36,981 bases of DNA. It comes from Thermaceae bacterium (GTDB taxonomy: Bacteria; Deinococcota; Deinococci; Deinococcales; Marinithermaceae). Of this stretch, positions 6,979 to 15,611 are shown piece by piece. How positions within the stretch are numbered: the first letter of the stretch is position 1; each line of letters opens with the position of its first letter. Below the pieces are notes generated by a model that worked only from the letters and a program-made list of their open reading frames with translations, was not told where the DNA came from and did not search any database. The position numbers and the translations under genes were made by a program. The stretch is from the NCBI GenBank assembly GCA_027067955.1, contig JAMOUW010000042.1:1-36981 (forward strand). Reading direction: 5' to 3'.

Positions 6979-9012
6979 ATGGTTCATCGCGTCACCTGTC
7001 CGCTCGACTGCCCCGACCGCTGCCGGCTGCTCGTGACCGTGGAGGAGGGGCGGGTCGTCCGGGTAACCGGCGATCCCGACCACCCCACCACCCGCGGCTT
7101 CGCCTGCGTCAAGACGAACCGCTGGGGCGAGCGCCAGCACCACCCGGACCGGCCGCTCTACCCCATGCGCCGGGCGGGGCCCAAGGGCGCGGGCCGCTTC
7201 GAGCGCGCGAGCTGGGACGAGGCGCTGGACGCGATTGCGGAGAGGCTAAAGCAAGTGCTCGACGCGCACGGCGGCCAGGCCGTGGCCCGCTACCACTACG
7301 CCGGCACGACCGGGCTGAACGAGGGGCGGCGGCCGGTGGCCTTCTTTCGCGCCATCGGCGCCTGCGAGCTCGACGAAACAATCTGCGCCAGCGCCGGCGG
7401 CGAGGTCTGGGAGATGGCCTACGGTCCCCACAAGACCGGCACCGACCCCGAGAACGTGGGCGGGGCCGGGTTCGTCGTGCTCTGGGGGACGAACCCGCTT
7501 TCGACCAACACCCACCTGGTGCCCCTCCTCAAGGAGGCGCGCAGGAACGGGGCCGAGATCTGGCACGTAGACCCGTACGAAAACCGCACCGCCCGTTTTG
7601 CCGACCGTCACCTGAAGATCCACCCCGGCACCGACGCCGCGCTCGCCTACGCGGTGGCGCGGGTGCTCTTCGAGGAAGGACTGGTGGACTGGGGCTACGT
7701 GAATGCCCATACCGAAGGGGTGGAGTCCTTCCGCGCCGCGGCCGCGGCCTGGACACCCGAGCGGGCGGCGGAGGTGACCGGACTGGAGGCCGCAGACATT
7801 CTCGAGCTGGCGCGCCGCTTCGGCCGCGCCCGGCCCGGCTTCGTCCGCGCCGGCTACGGGATGACCCGGCAGCCGGGGGGCGGCGACGCCCTCCGGGCGG
7901 TGATTTTACTGCCGACGCTCACCGGGGCCTGGAAGCACCCGGCGGGCGGAGCGCTGCTCAGCACCAGCGGCGGCTTCCGGCTCGCCTCGGGCCGGCTCGA
8001 GGGCGAGCACTGGCTAAGGCGCGCGAGCGGACAGGCGGGCTACTTTCGCCCCGACCCCGGCGTACGCGCGGTCAACCAAAGCGAGTTCGCCAGCGCCCTT
8101 ACCCGCTGGAGCCCGCCGATCCGGATGCTCTTCGTCTTCAACGCCAACCCCGCGGTCAGCACCCCCGACTCGGCGCGGGTACGGGCGGGCCTGGCGCGCG
8201 AGGACCTGTTCACGGTGGTGCTCGAAAACGCCCTCAGCGAAACGGCCCGCTACGCCGACTGGCTGCTGCCGGCGACCACCTTTTTGGAGCACCCCGACCT
8301 CTACACCAGCTACGGAACCTACTGGCTGCACTACAGCGATGCGGTCATGGAGCCCGCGGGCGAGGCGCGGCCCAACACCTGGGTCTTCGCCGAGCTGGCG
8401 CGGCGGCTGGGGCTCGAGGCTCCCGAACTCTACCGGAGCGCAGAGGCGGCGGCGCGGATCGCGCTGGACGGGGCCGACCACCCCTACCTGGCGAACGTAA
8501 GCTTCGAGAAGCTGCGCGCCGCGGGCTCGCTCAAGCTGAACCTGCCCCGCCCCTTCACGCCCTATGCCGGGGGTGCGAACACCCCCAGCGGCATGGTGCG
8601 CTTCGGTCCGCCGCCCGCGGTGGTCGTTCCCGAGACCACGGACGCCTTCCCCTATCTGCTCATCACCCCGCCAGCGCACCACTTCCTGGGCACCATCTAC
8701 GCCCCGCTCGCGCGCCTGCGCGCGGCCGAGGGGGGCGAGCCGGAGGTCTGGATCCACCCCGACGATGCCGCGCGCGAGGGGCTCGCGAGCGGAACCTACG
8801 TTTGGCTCGAAAGCGAGGCCGGCCGGGTGAAGCGGCGGCTGCGCGTCACCGCCCGCACCCAGCCGGGGGTGCTGGTGATGGAGGGCACCTGGCCGGCGGA
8901 CGCGGCCCCTGACGGCGAGCCAGCAAATACCCTGACCCCCGAACGGCTGACCGACGTGGGCCGGCAGGCGGTGTTCCATTCCGTCACAGTGCGTGTGACA
9001 GCCCTGGAGTAG
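6979..9012 (+). CDS. Molybdopterin-dependent oxidoreductase (DMSO-reductase superfamily)
   Basis: A 677-residue bis-MGD enzyme. The N-terminus binds a [4Fe-4S] cluster through Cys7, Cys11, Cys15 and Cys43 (TCPLDCPDRC ... FACVK). The central parts carry family features such as the pterin-binding VVLWGTNPLSTN and FVFNANPAVS, and the C-terminal molydopterin-dinucleotide-binding barrel begins near residue 550. ETICASAG near residue 133 is a candidate Mo-ligand region (Cys136 or Ser138). There is no Tat signal, so it is probably cytoplasmic. No electron-transfer subunit gene adjoins it. The family includes formate dehydrogenases, polysulfide and other reductases; the substrate cannot be assigned. 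The start has no SD and a TANNNT box 6 nt upstream. Confidence 0.9.
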   Translation: MVHRVTCPLDCPDRCRLLVTVEEGRVVRVTGDPDHPTTRGFACVKTNRWGERQHHPDRPLYPMRRAGPKGAGRFERASWDEALDAIAERLKQVLDAHGGQAVARYHYAGTTGLNEGRRPVAFFRAIGACELDETICASAGGEVWEMAYGPHKTGTDPENVGGAGFVVLWGTNPLSTNTHLVPLLKEARRNGAEIWHVDPYENRTARFADRHLKIHPGTDAALAYAVARVLFEEGLVDWGYVNAHTEGVESFRAAAAAWTPERAAEVTGLEAADILELARRFGRARPGFVRAGYGMTRQPGGGDALRAVILLPTLTGAWKHPAGGALLSTSGGFRLASGRLEGEHWLRRASGQAGYFRPDPGVRAVNQSEFASALTRWSPPIRMLFVFNANPAVSTPDSARVRAGLAREDLFTVVLENALSETARYADWLLPATTFLEHPDLYTSYGTYWLHYSDAVMEPAGEARPNTWVFAELARRLGLEAPELYRSAEAAARIALDGADHPYLANVSFEKLRAAGSLKLNLPRPFTPYAGGANTPSGMVRFGPPPAVVVPETTDAFPYLLITPPAHHFLGTIYAPLARLRAAEGGEPEVWIHPDDAAREGLASGTYVWLESEAGRVKRRLRVTARTQPGVLVMEGTWPADAAPDGEPANTLTPERLTDVGRQAVFHSVTVRVTALE

Positions 9013-9015
9013 ACT
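9010..9015 (+). promoter_or_regulatory. -10 box (TAGACT) upstream of the CAP-domain gene
   Basis: TAGACT, overlapping the stop of the molybdoenzyme gene, lies 9 nt before the ATG at 9025. This would give a leader of only two or three nucleotides. No clear -35 was seen. Confidence 0.4.
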
Positions 9016-9024
9016 GCGGGCAGG

Positions 9025-9525
9025 ATGCGGGTATCTTTCGTTCTGCTCACGATTCTAACCTTTTTGGTAGCATGCGGCGGCTCCCCCAAGCCACTCACAC
9101 CTGAGCTGCGGGAGCTCCTTAACCTGATCAACGAGGTGCGCGCCAGCGGCACTACCTGCAAGAAGGGCGGGGAGCACTCCATGCCCGCCGTCGCCCCGCT
9201 CACCGAGAACGCGCTGCTCGACCGGGCGGCTCAGTGGCACGCGGAGGACATGGCGGCCGCCGGAAGGCTGGAGCACGACACCCCCGCGGGCGCGATACAC
9301 TTCAAACCCGGCACGACCCCCGGCCAGCGCATACTTAATGTGGGGTACCAGGCTTCGGCCACCGCCGAAAACATCGCCCACGGTCAGACCAGTCCGCGAC
9401 AGGTGCTCGACGACTGGCTGCAAAGTACCGACGGCCACTGCGAGGCGCTGATGAGCCCGACCTACAAGCACGCGGGGCTGGGCAAGAGCGGCAACTACTG
9501 GGTCTTGGACATGGCCGCTCCCTAG
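9025..9525 (+). CDS. CAP/SCP-domain lipoprotein
   Basis: A 166-residue exported lipoprotein. The signal peptide ends in a lipobox (FLVAC, Cys near residue 17). The rest is one CAP (cysteine-rich secretory/antigen 5/PR-1) domain of the bacterial YkwD type: LLNLINEVRASG, a core AAQWHAEDMAAAGRLEHD, ATAENIAHGQ and GHCEALMSPTYKHAGLG. The family's His and Glu residues are recognisable in WHAEDM, LEHD, AENIA and GHCEALM. Bacterial members are envelope proteins whose activity is mostly undefined. The gene follows the oxidoreductase by 12 nt but seems to have its own -10 box. Confidence 0.88.
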   Translation: MRVSFVLLTILTFLVACGGSPKPLTPELRELLNLINEVRASGTTCKKGGEHSMPAVAPLTENALLDRAAQWHAEDMAAAGRLEHDTPAGAIHFKPGTTPGQRILNVGYQASATAENIAHGQTSPRQVLDDWLQSTDGHCEALMSPTYKHAGLGKSGNYWVLDMAAP

Positions 9526-9531
9526 CGGCGC

Positions 9532-9537
9532 TAAACT
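9532..9537 (+). promoter_or_regulatory. -10 box (TAAACT) of a leaderless promoter
   Basis: TAAACT ends 6 nt before the ATG at 9544, with no SD between. TTGGAC at 9505-9510 is too far (21 nt) to be a good -35. Confidence 0.45.
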
Positions 9538-9543
9538 GGGCCC

Positions 9544-10245
9544 ATGGAGTCTCCGGTAGCGCTGGTCACGGGAGCGAATCGCGGTATAGGCCTGGAGGTG
9601 GCACGCCAGCTCGCCGGACGCGGCTACCTGGTCTACCTGGCCGGGCGCGATGCCGCGGCGGCCCGCGAGGCGGCGGAACGGCTGCACGCCGAAGGCCTGG
9701 CGGCGGAACCGCTCGCGCTCGACGTGACCCGGCCCGAGAGCGCCCGGGCGGCGCGGCGCGCGGTCGAAGCCGCCCACGGCCGCCTGAACGCCCTGGTCAA
9801 CAACGCCGGGGTGCTCCTGGACGAGGGGGTGGCGGGGCTCGAGGTGCCGGTGGAAACCGTCCACGCCACCTACGAGGTCAACGTCTACGGTGCTTTGCGC
9901 GTCACCCAGGCTTTCGCGCCCCTGCTCATCCGGGCGCGCGGCAACGTGGTCAACGTCTCCTCGATCATGGGCCAGCTCGCCTCGGCGGGCCCCGGTTACC
10001 TGGCCTACCGCAGCTCCAAGGCGGCGCTGAATATGATCACCCGGGTGCTGGCCGCCGAGCTAGCGCCCCGCGGGGTTCGCGTCAACGCCGCCCACCCGGG
10101 CTGGATCCGCACCCGCATGGGCGGGCCGGCGGCACCCGGCACCCCGGAGGAAGGGGCCAAACCGATCGTCTGGCTGGCCACCCTGGGCCCGGACGGCCCC
10201 AGCGGCGGTTTCTTCGGCCCCGGCAACCAGCCGCTCGACTGGTGA
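9544..10245 (+). CDS. Short-chain dehydrogenase/reductase
   Basis: A 233-residue classical SDR oxidoreductase. The NAD(P)-binding TGANRGIG is at residues 9-16, LVNNAG follows mid-protein, the catalytic Ser is in VNVSSIMG, and the active-site pair is in YRSSK. The Arg after TGAN and the AGRD segment at the end of the second strand suggest NADP preference. These enzymes act on alcohols, ketones or sugars in the cytoplasm; the region C-terminal to the catalytic site (about residues 180-220, PGWIRTRMGGPAAPGTP) is close to carbonyl-reductase-like members. The gene stands alone with a leaderless-type promoter and without an SD. Substrate unknown. Confidence 0.92.
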   Translation: MESPVALVTGANRGIGLEVARQLAGRGYLVYLAGRDAAAAREAAERLHAEGLAAEPLALDVTRPESARAARRAVEAAHGRLNALVNNAGVLLDEGVAGLEVPVETVHATYEVNVYGALRVTQAFAPLLIRARGNVVNVSSIMGQLASAGPGYLAYRSSKAALNMITRVLAAELAPRGVRVNAAHPGWIRTRMGGPAAPGTPEEGAKPIVWLATLGPDGPSGGFFGPGNQPLDW

Positions 10246-10535
10246 AGCGAGGTTGGGCGCCAGAAGCTACACACCACCCTTCCCTCCTCCCCCGATGGGA
10301 AGCTAGGCAGGGCGCCCGGAGCGGGAGGAGAGGGCGACCACGGACCGGAAAGAAGCGTTCAGACCCCTGCGCGGCCAGCGGCTCCGCCCGCGTCCCCAAA
10401 GGTTTGGCTTTCAAAGCCAGACAGGAAACGCCGGCGCGCAAAGATCCCCGCAGGAACCCGCCGGCTGCTCTGCCACGATCGCCGGCTCGTTTTCCCCGGG
10501 CAGTCGCGCATCCGGCGGACGATCCCGGACGCCGC
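10246..10535. other. Intergenic stretch, no gene seen
   Basis: 290 bp between the convergent SDR gene and the zinc-ribbon gene. Open frames here look like noise. The clearest structure is a perfect palindrome TGGCTTT-c-AAAGCCA at 10405-10419. There is also a pyrimidine-rich run near 10272-10292. Confidence 0.5.
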
Positions 10536-11252
10536 TCAACTCAGATTACGCTTGAGCAGGTTTATCAGCTCGGAGAGCTGCTCGGTCAGCTCGCGGTTCT
10601 GCTCCACCAGGGTGTCTATCTTGGTTTCGAGTTTGCCGTCCGCAGAATGCGCCTCTTCCTGCGCCCGGCGGGACACCTCTATGGGAATCGCCTTGAAGAG
10701 GAGCGAGGTATTGCCGCAGATGGGGCAGATCAGGCTGGCGGGGGCAACCGAAGGACCGTAGAAGATACGGGTGGAGTCCTGGGGGCAAAGCAGGTACTTC
10801 TGCCCCCCGGCCTCACCCAGGTATACGTGCTCGGCCAGCTCGTGGGCCTCCTCGGGGGAGAAACCCACGTAATAGTCACCACCTATCTCGATATATCCCT
10901 CGGGCAGGGCCTCGCGCGTCGGCACCAGCTCCGACTTGAGCCCGCTGGGGGGAGAAATCCAGGCCAGGCCGTTCCACTTCAGATGGCGCAGATGGCGGCG
11001 CCCCTGCTGGTCTTCAACCTCGATGATGAGGGTGACCTCGGGATCCTTGGGGTAGAAGAAGAAACGCACCGCCCGCACCCCTTCCAAACCTTCCTGGGGG
11101 GGCAGCGTGTATGAAAGCGGCCCCTGCCCGCGTTCGGGGTAACCAACCATGCGCTCCAGGTCCTGGCGCGTCAGGCCTGGAGTGCGCTCGTCGCCCTCAA
11201 GCAAAAGGCGCACCCGCCTGAACGCGCGTTCCAATCCCGGATCAGCTTGCAT
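10536..11252 (-). CDS. Uncharacterised protein with zinc ribbon and C-terminal coiled coil
   Basis: 238 residues, no signal peptide. I do not recognise the family. Residues 1-150 are a mixed alpha/beta region with acidic and aromatic stretches (VRFFFYPKDPEVTLIIEVED). A likely zinc ribbon follows: LLCPQD, then after 20-odd residues LICPICGNTS. The last 45 residues (KLETKIDTLVEQNRELTEQL onwards) form a heptad-rich coiled coil ending in a basic tail. A possible adaptor or regulatory protein. It has a leaderless-type -10 box 6 nt before its ATG, behind the terminator of the foldase gene, so it is a separate transcription unit. Function unknown. Confidence 0.75.
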   Translation of the reverse strand: MQADPGLERAFRRVRLLLEGDERTPGLTRQDLERMVGYPERGQGPLSYTLPPQEGLEGVRAVRFFFYPKDPEVTLIIEVEDQQGRRHLRHLKWNGLAWISPPSGLKSELVPTREALPEGYIEIGGDYYVGFSPEEAHELAEHVYLGEAGGQKYLLCPQDSTRIFYGPSVAPASLICPICGNTSLLFKAIPIEVSRRAQEEAHSADGKLETKIDTLVEQNRELTEQLSELINLLKRNLS

Positions 11253-11258
11253 GCCAAC

Positions 11259-11264
11259 AGTCTA
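11259..11264 (-). promoter_or_regulatory. -10 box (TAGACT) of a leaderless promoter
   Basis: On the minus strand TAGACT ends exactly 6 nt before the ATG at 11252, with GTTGGC between and no SD. The box lies just downstream of the foldase terminator. Confidence 0.5.
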
Positions 11265-11268
11265 CCGT

Positions 11269-11296
11269 AAAAAAGGCCGGCCCCGTGGGGCCGGCC
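11269..11296 (-). terminator. Rho-independent terminator of the foldase gene
   Basis: On the minus strand a GGCCGGCCCC/GGGGCCGGCC stem (11296-11275) is followed by six T residues (11274-11269). It lies 23 nt beyond the stop of the foldase gene. Confidence 0.92.
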
Positions 11297-11319
11297 AGCA
11301 CCGTTTACCGCAGGAGGCG

Positions 11320-13206
11320 CTAGTGGCTACCCTCGTCCGCTGGCTGGTCTTCACCCGCCGGCTGGGATTCCGAAGGTGCCTCTTCCTTGGCCGGGGCGCT
11401 CTCCTCAGATTCGTCCCCGGTTGCGGACTCCTCGGGCTCGGGCACGAGGCTTCCCAGAACCTCGACGATCTTGTTCTCCACCCCGGCCTCTTTCTTGAGC
11501 TCCTCTATCCAGTCCGCGGCCACCTTCTTGCGCTTGGCGGCCAGGGCCAGCTCCCTGGCTTCGTCCTCGACTTCCTCAAGCGGCTTCTTGACCTCGGCCT
11601 TCTTGTCCTTGACCAGCACTACCATGTAGGTCTTTTCGTCCTCGGGACCGGGGAGCTCCACTACCTCGGATACGCCCCAGTCACCGGCGCTGTCGAAGAC
11701 GGAATCGGTCGCGAAGACCAGTTTTTCAACCAGCGGCGGCAGCGTACCGCCCGGGTTGGCGGTTCCCCAATCGCTGATCTCGCCACCCAGCCCCTTGGCC
11801 AGCTCTTCGAGCGGGTCTCCGGCGAGGAGCTTCTCACGGAACTTCTCGGCGGTTTCCTTATCCTTGAAGCTCACCGTCTTCACCGTCGCCGAAGCGGGGA
11901 TCGTGAAGTGCTCCGGGTTCTCCTCGTAGAACTGGCGCACTTCCTCGGGGGTTACGGTAACGTCCTTGGTCTTCCATAGCTGCACGTCCCGGGCCTTCTG
12001 GGAACGGGTGCCGATGAAGGGCTTGCCCGAGGCGTCAGCTTGCTGGACCAGCAGCTCCTCGACGATCAGCTGGTCGGTGGCTGCGGGGAAGAAGAATGAC
12101 ACCGCCAGCGAGCCCAGACCTTGCTGGATGAGCTGGGGCACCTGCCGGTCGGAGAAGACCACCTGGATAACCTCGGCCAGCTTGATGACCGTATCCCCGA
12201 CCTTGGCTACCTCAGGGTTCTTGTACTCGTAAGGGATCTCCTCTTCAGAGAACTTTACCACCGCCCGCTTGCGCACCTCGCGGATATAGTTCTCCACCGC
12301 CCCGTTCTGCTTCACCGCAAGGGCGTCGCTCTTGACGCGGTCGGCGACCTCTTCGTAGGGGATGTCGCCCCCGGGCAGGAAGTCTTCGACCTTGACGATG
12401 TAGAAGCGGCCGCCGGTCTCGATGATGTCGGTCATCCCACCGCTCTTGAGCCGGAACACCGCGTCGGCAACGGGGGTGGGAAAGACGAGCCGCGTTACCG
12501 GCCCGGGTTCGCTCGAGCCCGGCTCGGCGCCCACGGCCCCACCCTGCTCGGCGGCCACCTTGGAGTACTTGCGCGCCAGCTCGGCAAAGTCGGCGCCGCC
12601 GGTAAGCTGTTCGTAAACCTGCTCGGCGGTGTCCTTGTCATCGAGGACGATCTGGCGGGCCTTGACGCGATCCTCGGTGGCGTAGTCGGCCTTGTGCAAC
12701 TCGTAGTAGAAGCGGGCTTCCTCATCGGTGAGCTTGACCTTCTCGCTGATCTGGTCGAAGCGCTTTTCGATGCGTATCTGGGTGCGGATCTCGTCGCGCA
12801 GCTGGCTGTCGGTGTATCCGATGCTCTGCAAGAAGCGGTCGTAAGCGGCGCGGTCCTTGACCCCCAGGCGCTCGCGCAGTTCGTCCACCTGCTTCTTGAC
12901 CTCGGAGCTGGAAACCCGGATGCGCGCCGCGTCCTGCTTGAGCGCCTCCAGGGTGATTACCTGCTCCAGGAAATACGTATCTATCAGCGGGCGCAGCACC
13001 CCGGTGGGGTTGAGGGTGAAGAGCGGGTTGGTCTGCGCTTTTCGCATGAGCTCCAGCTCGTGAATCGGCCGTCCGTTTACGTAGAGGATCGGCCGCCCCT
13101 CCTGCTGCGGACTGCCCTTCGGGGTAAAAAGGAAAATGGTACCAATGGCAAAGGCTGCAGCCAGTATGCCAAAGATGATGGTGATCGCGCGCTTGCTAAT
13201 TTTCAC
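11320..13206 (-). CDS. SurA/PpiD-like peptidyl-prolyl isomerase (foldase)
   Basis: A 628-residue membrane-anchored periplasmic protein. Residues 8-27 are a single membrane helix after a short basic N-terminus. A SurA_N-like helical chaperone region (about 45-170) leads to a parvulin-like domain (about 175-275, including [10 protein letters not shown] and [14 protein letters not shown]). A second, similar chaperone plus rotamase-like unit follows at about 330-530 ([22 protein letters not shown]). The tail (about 575-628) is rich in Glu, Ser and Pro. The family helps outer-membrane and secreted proteins fold. The GTG start has GGAGG 7 nt upstream. The -35 of the divergent tRNA-Arg promoter abuts this start codon. 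Known SurA has two rotamase domains; here they are separated more widely. Confidence 0.88.
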   Translation of the reverse strand: MKISKRAITIIFGILAAAFAIGTIFLFTPKGSPQQEGRPILYVNGRPIHELELMRKAQTNPLFTLNPTGVLRPLIDTYFLEQVITLEALKQDAARIRVSSSEVKKQVDELRERLGVKDRAAYDRFLQSIGYTDSQLRDEIRTQIRIEKRFDQISEKVKLTDEEARFYYELHKADYATEDRVKARQIVLDDKDTAEQVYEQLTGGADFAELARKYSKVAAEQGGAVGAEPGSSEPGPVTRLVFPTPVADAVFRLKSGGMTDIIETGGRFYIVKVEDFLPGGDIPYEEVADRVKSDALAVKQNGAVENYIREVRKRAVVKFSEEEIPYEYKNPEVAKVGDTVIKLAEVIQVVFSDRQVPQLIQQGLGSLAVSFFFPAATDQLIVEELLVQQADASGKPFIGTRSQKARDVQLWKTKDVTVTPEEVRQFYEENPEHFTIPASATVKTVSFKDKETAEKFREKLLAGDPLEELAKGLGGEISDWGTANPGGTLPPLVEKLVFATDSVFDSAGDWGVSEVVELPGPEDEKTYMVVLVKDKKAEVKKPLEEVEDEARELALAAKRKKVAADWIEELKKEAGVENKIVEVLGSLVPEPEESATGDESEESAPAKEEAPSESQPAGEDQPADEGSH

Positions 13207-13236
13207 TTGACGTCCTCCTTCTAGCGGTGCTAGATT
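13207..13236 (+). promoter_or_regulatory. Promoter of tRNA-Arg
   Basis: TTGACG (13207-13212), an 18-nt spacer, then TAGATT (13231-13236), 13 nt before the tRNA 5' end. The promoter occupies the SD region of the divergent foldase gene. Confidence 0.65.
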
Positions 13237-13249
13237 GCTGGGTGCGAGT

Positions 13250-13326
<77 letters not shown>

Positions 13327-13448
13327 CTTTTCTTTTATAGCGGTCCGGATTAAGCCCCGGGTGAACCCAATGCACAACCCGGATTGTAGCACGCAACGGG
13401 TGCAGCCTTGCCCCGTCGGCGGCGTAGAATGAGGGCGGGAGGTGCCCC

Positions 13449-14273
13449 ATGATAAAGCGCCTGCTGCTGGCCACGGACGGCTCCGTTCCCGCACTCGGGG
13501 CCGAACGGCTGGCCGGTTACCTGGCCTACGAGCTGGAGGCGGTGCTCGAGGCCCTGTACGTGCGGGACATCCGGCTGATCCGCATGCCCGAGCTGATGGA
13601 CTGGGGAGCTATCAGCATGCCCGTGCCCGTGTACCACGAAGAGATGGAAAAGCTGCTGTCGGCGCGTGCCGAGGCGGTGCTGGAGCGCGTGCTGCAAGAA
13701 ACGGCACCGGCGGGCGTGAAGGTGGAGCGGGTCGTGCGCACCGGTGTGCCCTACCAGGTGATAGTCGAGGAGGCGCGCACGGCCGATATGGTGGTGCTGG
13801 GACGCGCCGGGGAAACCAGCGGGCACGAAGCGACCGGGCTGGGCTCCACCACCGAGCGGGTAGTGCGCACCTCGCCCACGCCGGTGCTGGTGGCCCCGCT
13901 CGAGCCGGTCCGCCCCGAACGCCTGCTGCTCGCCTACGACGGATCGGATCCCGCCACCAGGGCGCTGCACCTGACCGCCGCCCTGGCCCCGGAGCTGGAG
14001 CTGCCGGTGCTGGTGCTCACCGTAGGCGACGACGCCATCCGCGCCGGGGCGCTGGCTGCCGAGGCCGCCGCCTATCTGGAGGAGCGGGGCGCCGCCGCCA
14101 GTACCCAGACCGCGGCCGGAGATCCCGACGAGCGCATCCTGGAGGTGGAAACGCCCACCGACCTGCTGGTAATGGGCGCCTTCGGCAAAGGCCTGATCCG
14201 CGCCCTGCTGCTGGGCTCGACCGCCGAACTGGTTCTGCGGCGCGCATCGGGGCCGGTGCTGGTCGTTCGCTGA
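13449..14273 (+). CDS. Tandem universal stress protein
   Basis: 274 residues with two UspA domains (about 1-148 and 154-274). The first begins [10 protein letters not shown] and ends with [22 protein letters not shown]; the second begins [10 protein letters not shown] and ends with [21 protein letters not shown]. Both keep the G-2x-G-9x-G-S/T ATP-binding pattern or a close variant, so nucleotide binding is likely. RBS GGGAGGT lies 5 nt before the ATG, and a TAGAAT box sits at 13425-13430. Only 3 nt separate it from the membrane-protein gene, so it heads an operon of Usp, membrane protein and globin fusion. Role probably stress or redox response. Confidence 0.92.
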   Translation: MIKRLLLATDGSVPALGAERLAGYLAYELEAVLEALYVRDIRLIRMPELMDWGAISMPVPVYHEEMEKLLSARAEAVLERVLQETAPAGVKVERVVRTGVPYQVIVEEARTADMVVLGRAGETSGHEATGLGSTTERVVRTSPTPVLVAPLEPVRPERLLLAYDGSDPATRALHLTAALAPELELPVLVLTVGDDAIRAGALAAEAAAYLEERGAAASTQTAAGDPDERILEVETPTDLLVMGAFGKGLIRALLLGSTAELVLRRASGPVLVVR

Positions 14274-14276
14274 ACC

Positions 14277-14765
14277 ATGTTCTTCCACGAATATCTCTTC
14301 ATCCGCGCCTCGCTCTTCTACCTGGTCTACACGGCCCTCCTGGGGGTGCTCTTCTACGTGGAGCCCGGCTGGATCTCCTATTTGAAGAGCTCGCACGTGC
14401 ACGCGGGGCTGGTGGGATTTTTCCTCAACATGGTATTCGGGGTGGCCTACTGGATGATGCCGCGCCCGGGGCAGCTGAAACAGCCGGGGCTGGAAGCGGC
14501 CACCCTCTACGCCCTGAACGGGGGTCTGCTGCTGCGGCTTGCGCTCGAGCCCTTCTCCCTAACCCACCCCGGCCGCCCGCTACAGGCCTTGCTGACGTTC
14601 TCCGCCTTGCTGCAGCTCGCCGGGGTGCTGCTCTTCGCCTTCGCGATGAAGCAGCGTGTAGTTACTAATGAAATGCTCTGGAAGCTACGTAAGATGAGGG
14701 AAGCGAGGCAGAAAAATGGCGACGCAAAAACCCACCGAACATCCGATATGGACCGCGACACTTGA
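14277..14765 (+). CDS. Four-helix membrane protein resembling part of a haem-copper oxidase subunit I
   Basis: 162 residues with four predicted membrane helices at about 11-28, 42-62, 72-92 and 104-123, and a basic cytoplasmic tail. The sequence SSHVHAGLVGFFLNMVFGVA followed by YWMMPR resembles the 'H-x-H ... G ... YxMLPR' helix of cbb3/NorB-type subunit I and related NnrS-like proteins, with His40 and His42 as possible haem or metal ligands. It is far too short to be a complete oxidase (usually about 450 residues or more). It lies 3 nt after the usp gene and overlaps the globin fusion by 50 nt. A haem-binding or NO-related role is inferred from family resemblance and context. Confidence 0.75.
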   Translation: MFFHEYLFIRASLFYLVYTALLGVLFYVEPGWISYLKSSHVHAGLVGFFLNMVFGVAYWMMPRPGQLKQPGLEAATLYALNGGLLLRLALEPFSLTHPGRPLQALLTFSALLQLAGVLLFAFAMKQRVVTNEMLWKLRKMREARQKNGDAKTHRTSDMDRDT

Positions 14766-15582
14766 CCTTCCGCCCCCGCCCGAGGCGCAGATGCGCGAGC
14801 AACTGGCCTTCGTGGGATTGGGCGAGGCCGCCAAGCGGCAGATGTATCTCGACGGCGAGCCGCTGCTGGCCAACGCCGCCGACTGGGTGGCCGCCGCCTA
14901 CGACCACCTTTCGCGCTTCGCCCCCACGGCCAAGGCGCTGGGCTGGGAGGGGCGCATTCCCGAAGACGAGCTCTACCTGCGCCGCACCTTCTTTTCTGGC
15001 TGGATAGGTCGCACCATTGGTGTGGACACCTCGGACGAGTTCGCCCGCTACCTCTTTCACGCCGGGCGGGTGCACGCCGGTTACGGTCCCGACCACCACT
15101 TCGTGCCCCCGGAGTGGGTGAGCCTTTCGCTCACCCTGGTGCTGCGCATGTTCAGCAGCGTGGTGCCCGCCGAGCGCCTAGGACTCTGGACCAGCTACCT
15201 GGGGGTGCAGCAGGAGATAATGCGCGCCGGCTTCGAGGCGGCGATGGAGCTGGAAAAAGGGCGCACCGCGGTAAGGGTTGACGCGCTGGGACTGGCGCGG
15301 CCGGCGCTGCCGGAACCGTTGGAGATACGCATTCCCCAGGGAGGGACGGCGCTCGAGGCAGTGCTCAAGCTGCTCGCCTTCCGCCCGGAGCTGCGCGACG
15401 TGGCGCTCGAGCCCGTACCCGACGCCGAAGAACACGCCGGCTGGATGGAGCAGGTAACCCGCTGGCGCTTCAAGCCGCGCTGGGCGCTACTCAAGAACGG
15501 CCGCGACGTAGCTTATCTGGAAGGGCTGGCCACCCGCCTGAAGAGCGGCGACACCCTCACCTTCCTGCCGCCGGGACGCTGA
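14716..15582 (+). CDS. Protoglobin fused to a MoaD/ThiS-like beta-grasp domain
   Basis: 288 residues. Residues about 20-185 form a sensor-type globin (protoglobin): MREQLAFVGLGEAAKRQMYL, a helical core, and FHAGRVHAGYGPDHHFVPPEW with His120 as likely proximal haem ligand. Residues about 186-288 look like a ubiquitin-like MoaD/ThiS domain: LEIRIPQGGTALEAVLKLLA, then WALLKNGRDVAYLEGLATRL and KSGDTLTFLPP. The end is PPGR, lacking the C-terminal Gly-Gly needed for sulfur transfer, so this domain would be structural or protein-binding. The ATG has GAGG 7 nt upstream and the gene overlaps the preceding one by 50 nt, giving tight coupling. Oxygen or NO binding is inferred. I know of no standard annotated protein with this pairing. 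Confidence 0.82.
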   Translation: MATQKPTEHPIWTATLDLPPPPEAQMREQLAFVGLGEAAKRQMYLDGEPLLANAADWVAAAYDHLSRFAPTAKALGWEGRIPEDELYLRRTFFSGWIGRTIGVDTSDEFARYLFHAGRVHAGYGPDHHFVPPEWVSLSLTLVLRMFSSVVPAERLGLWTSYLGVQQEIMRAGFEAAMELEKGRTAVRVDALGLARPALPEPLEIRIPQGGTALEAVLKLLAFRPELRDVALEPVPDAEEHAGWMEQVTRWRFKPRWALLKNGRDVAYLEGLATRLKSGDTLTFLPPGR

Positions 15583-15611
15583 CCTGCCAGGGCCGGACGG
15601 ACGGCTCGATC

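Noticed and set aside
8983-8999. Perfect palindrome GTCACA-GTGCG-TGTGAC resembling CRP half-sites
   Set aside because: It lies inside the last codons of the molybdoenzyme gene, the half-sites are in the opposite order to TGTGA-N6-TCACA, and no promoter is placed for it to act on except a weak -10 box; likely chance.
10405-10419. Palindrome TGGCTTT-c-AAAGCCA considered as a terminator
   Set aside because: A one-base centre cannot form a good loop, no T-run follows on either strand, and it lies far from both gene ends.
10242-11114. Long plus-strand frame of 290 codons
   Set aside because: It runs antisense through the zinc-ribbon gene, whose motifs, coiled coil and promoter mark it as the real gene; the frame's first part has Arg/Pro/Ala-rich composition typical of a shadow.
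12121-13224. Plus-strand frame of 367 codons
   Set aside because: Antisense to the SurA/PpiD-like gene; repetitive Leu/Val/Asp composition reflects the complement of its codons.
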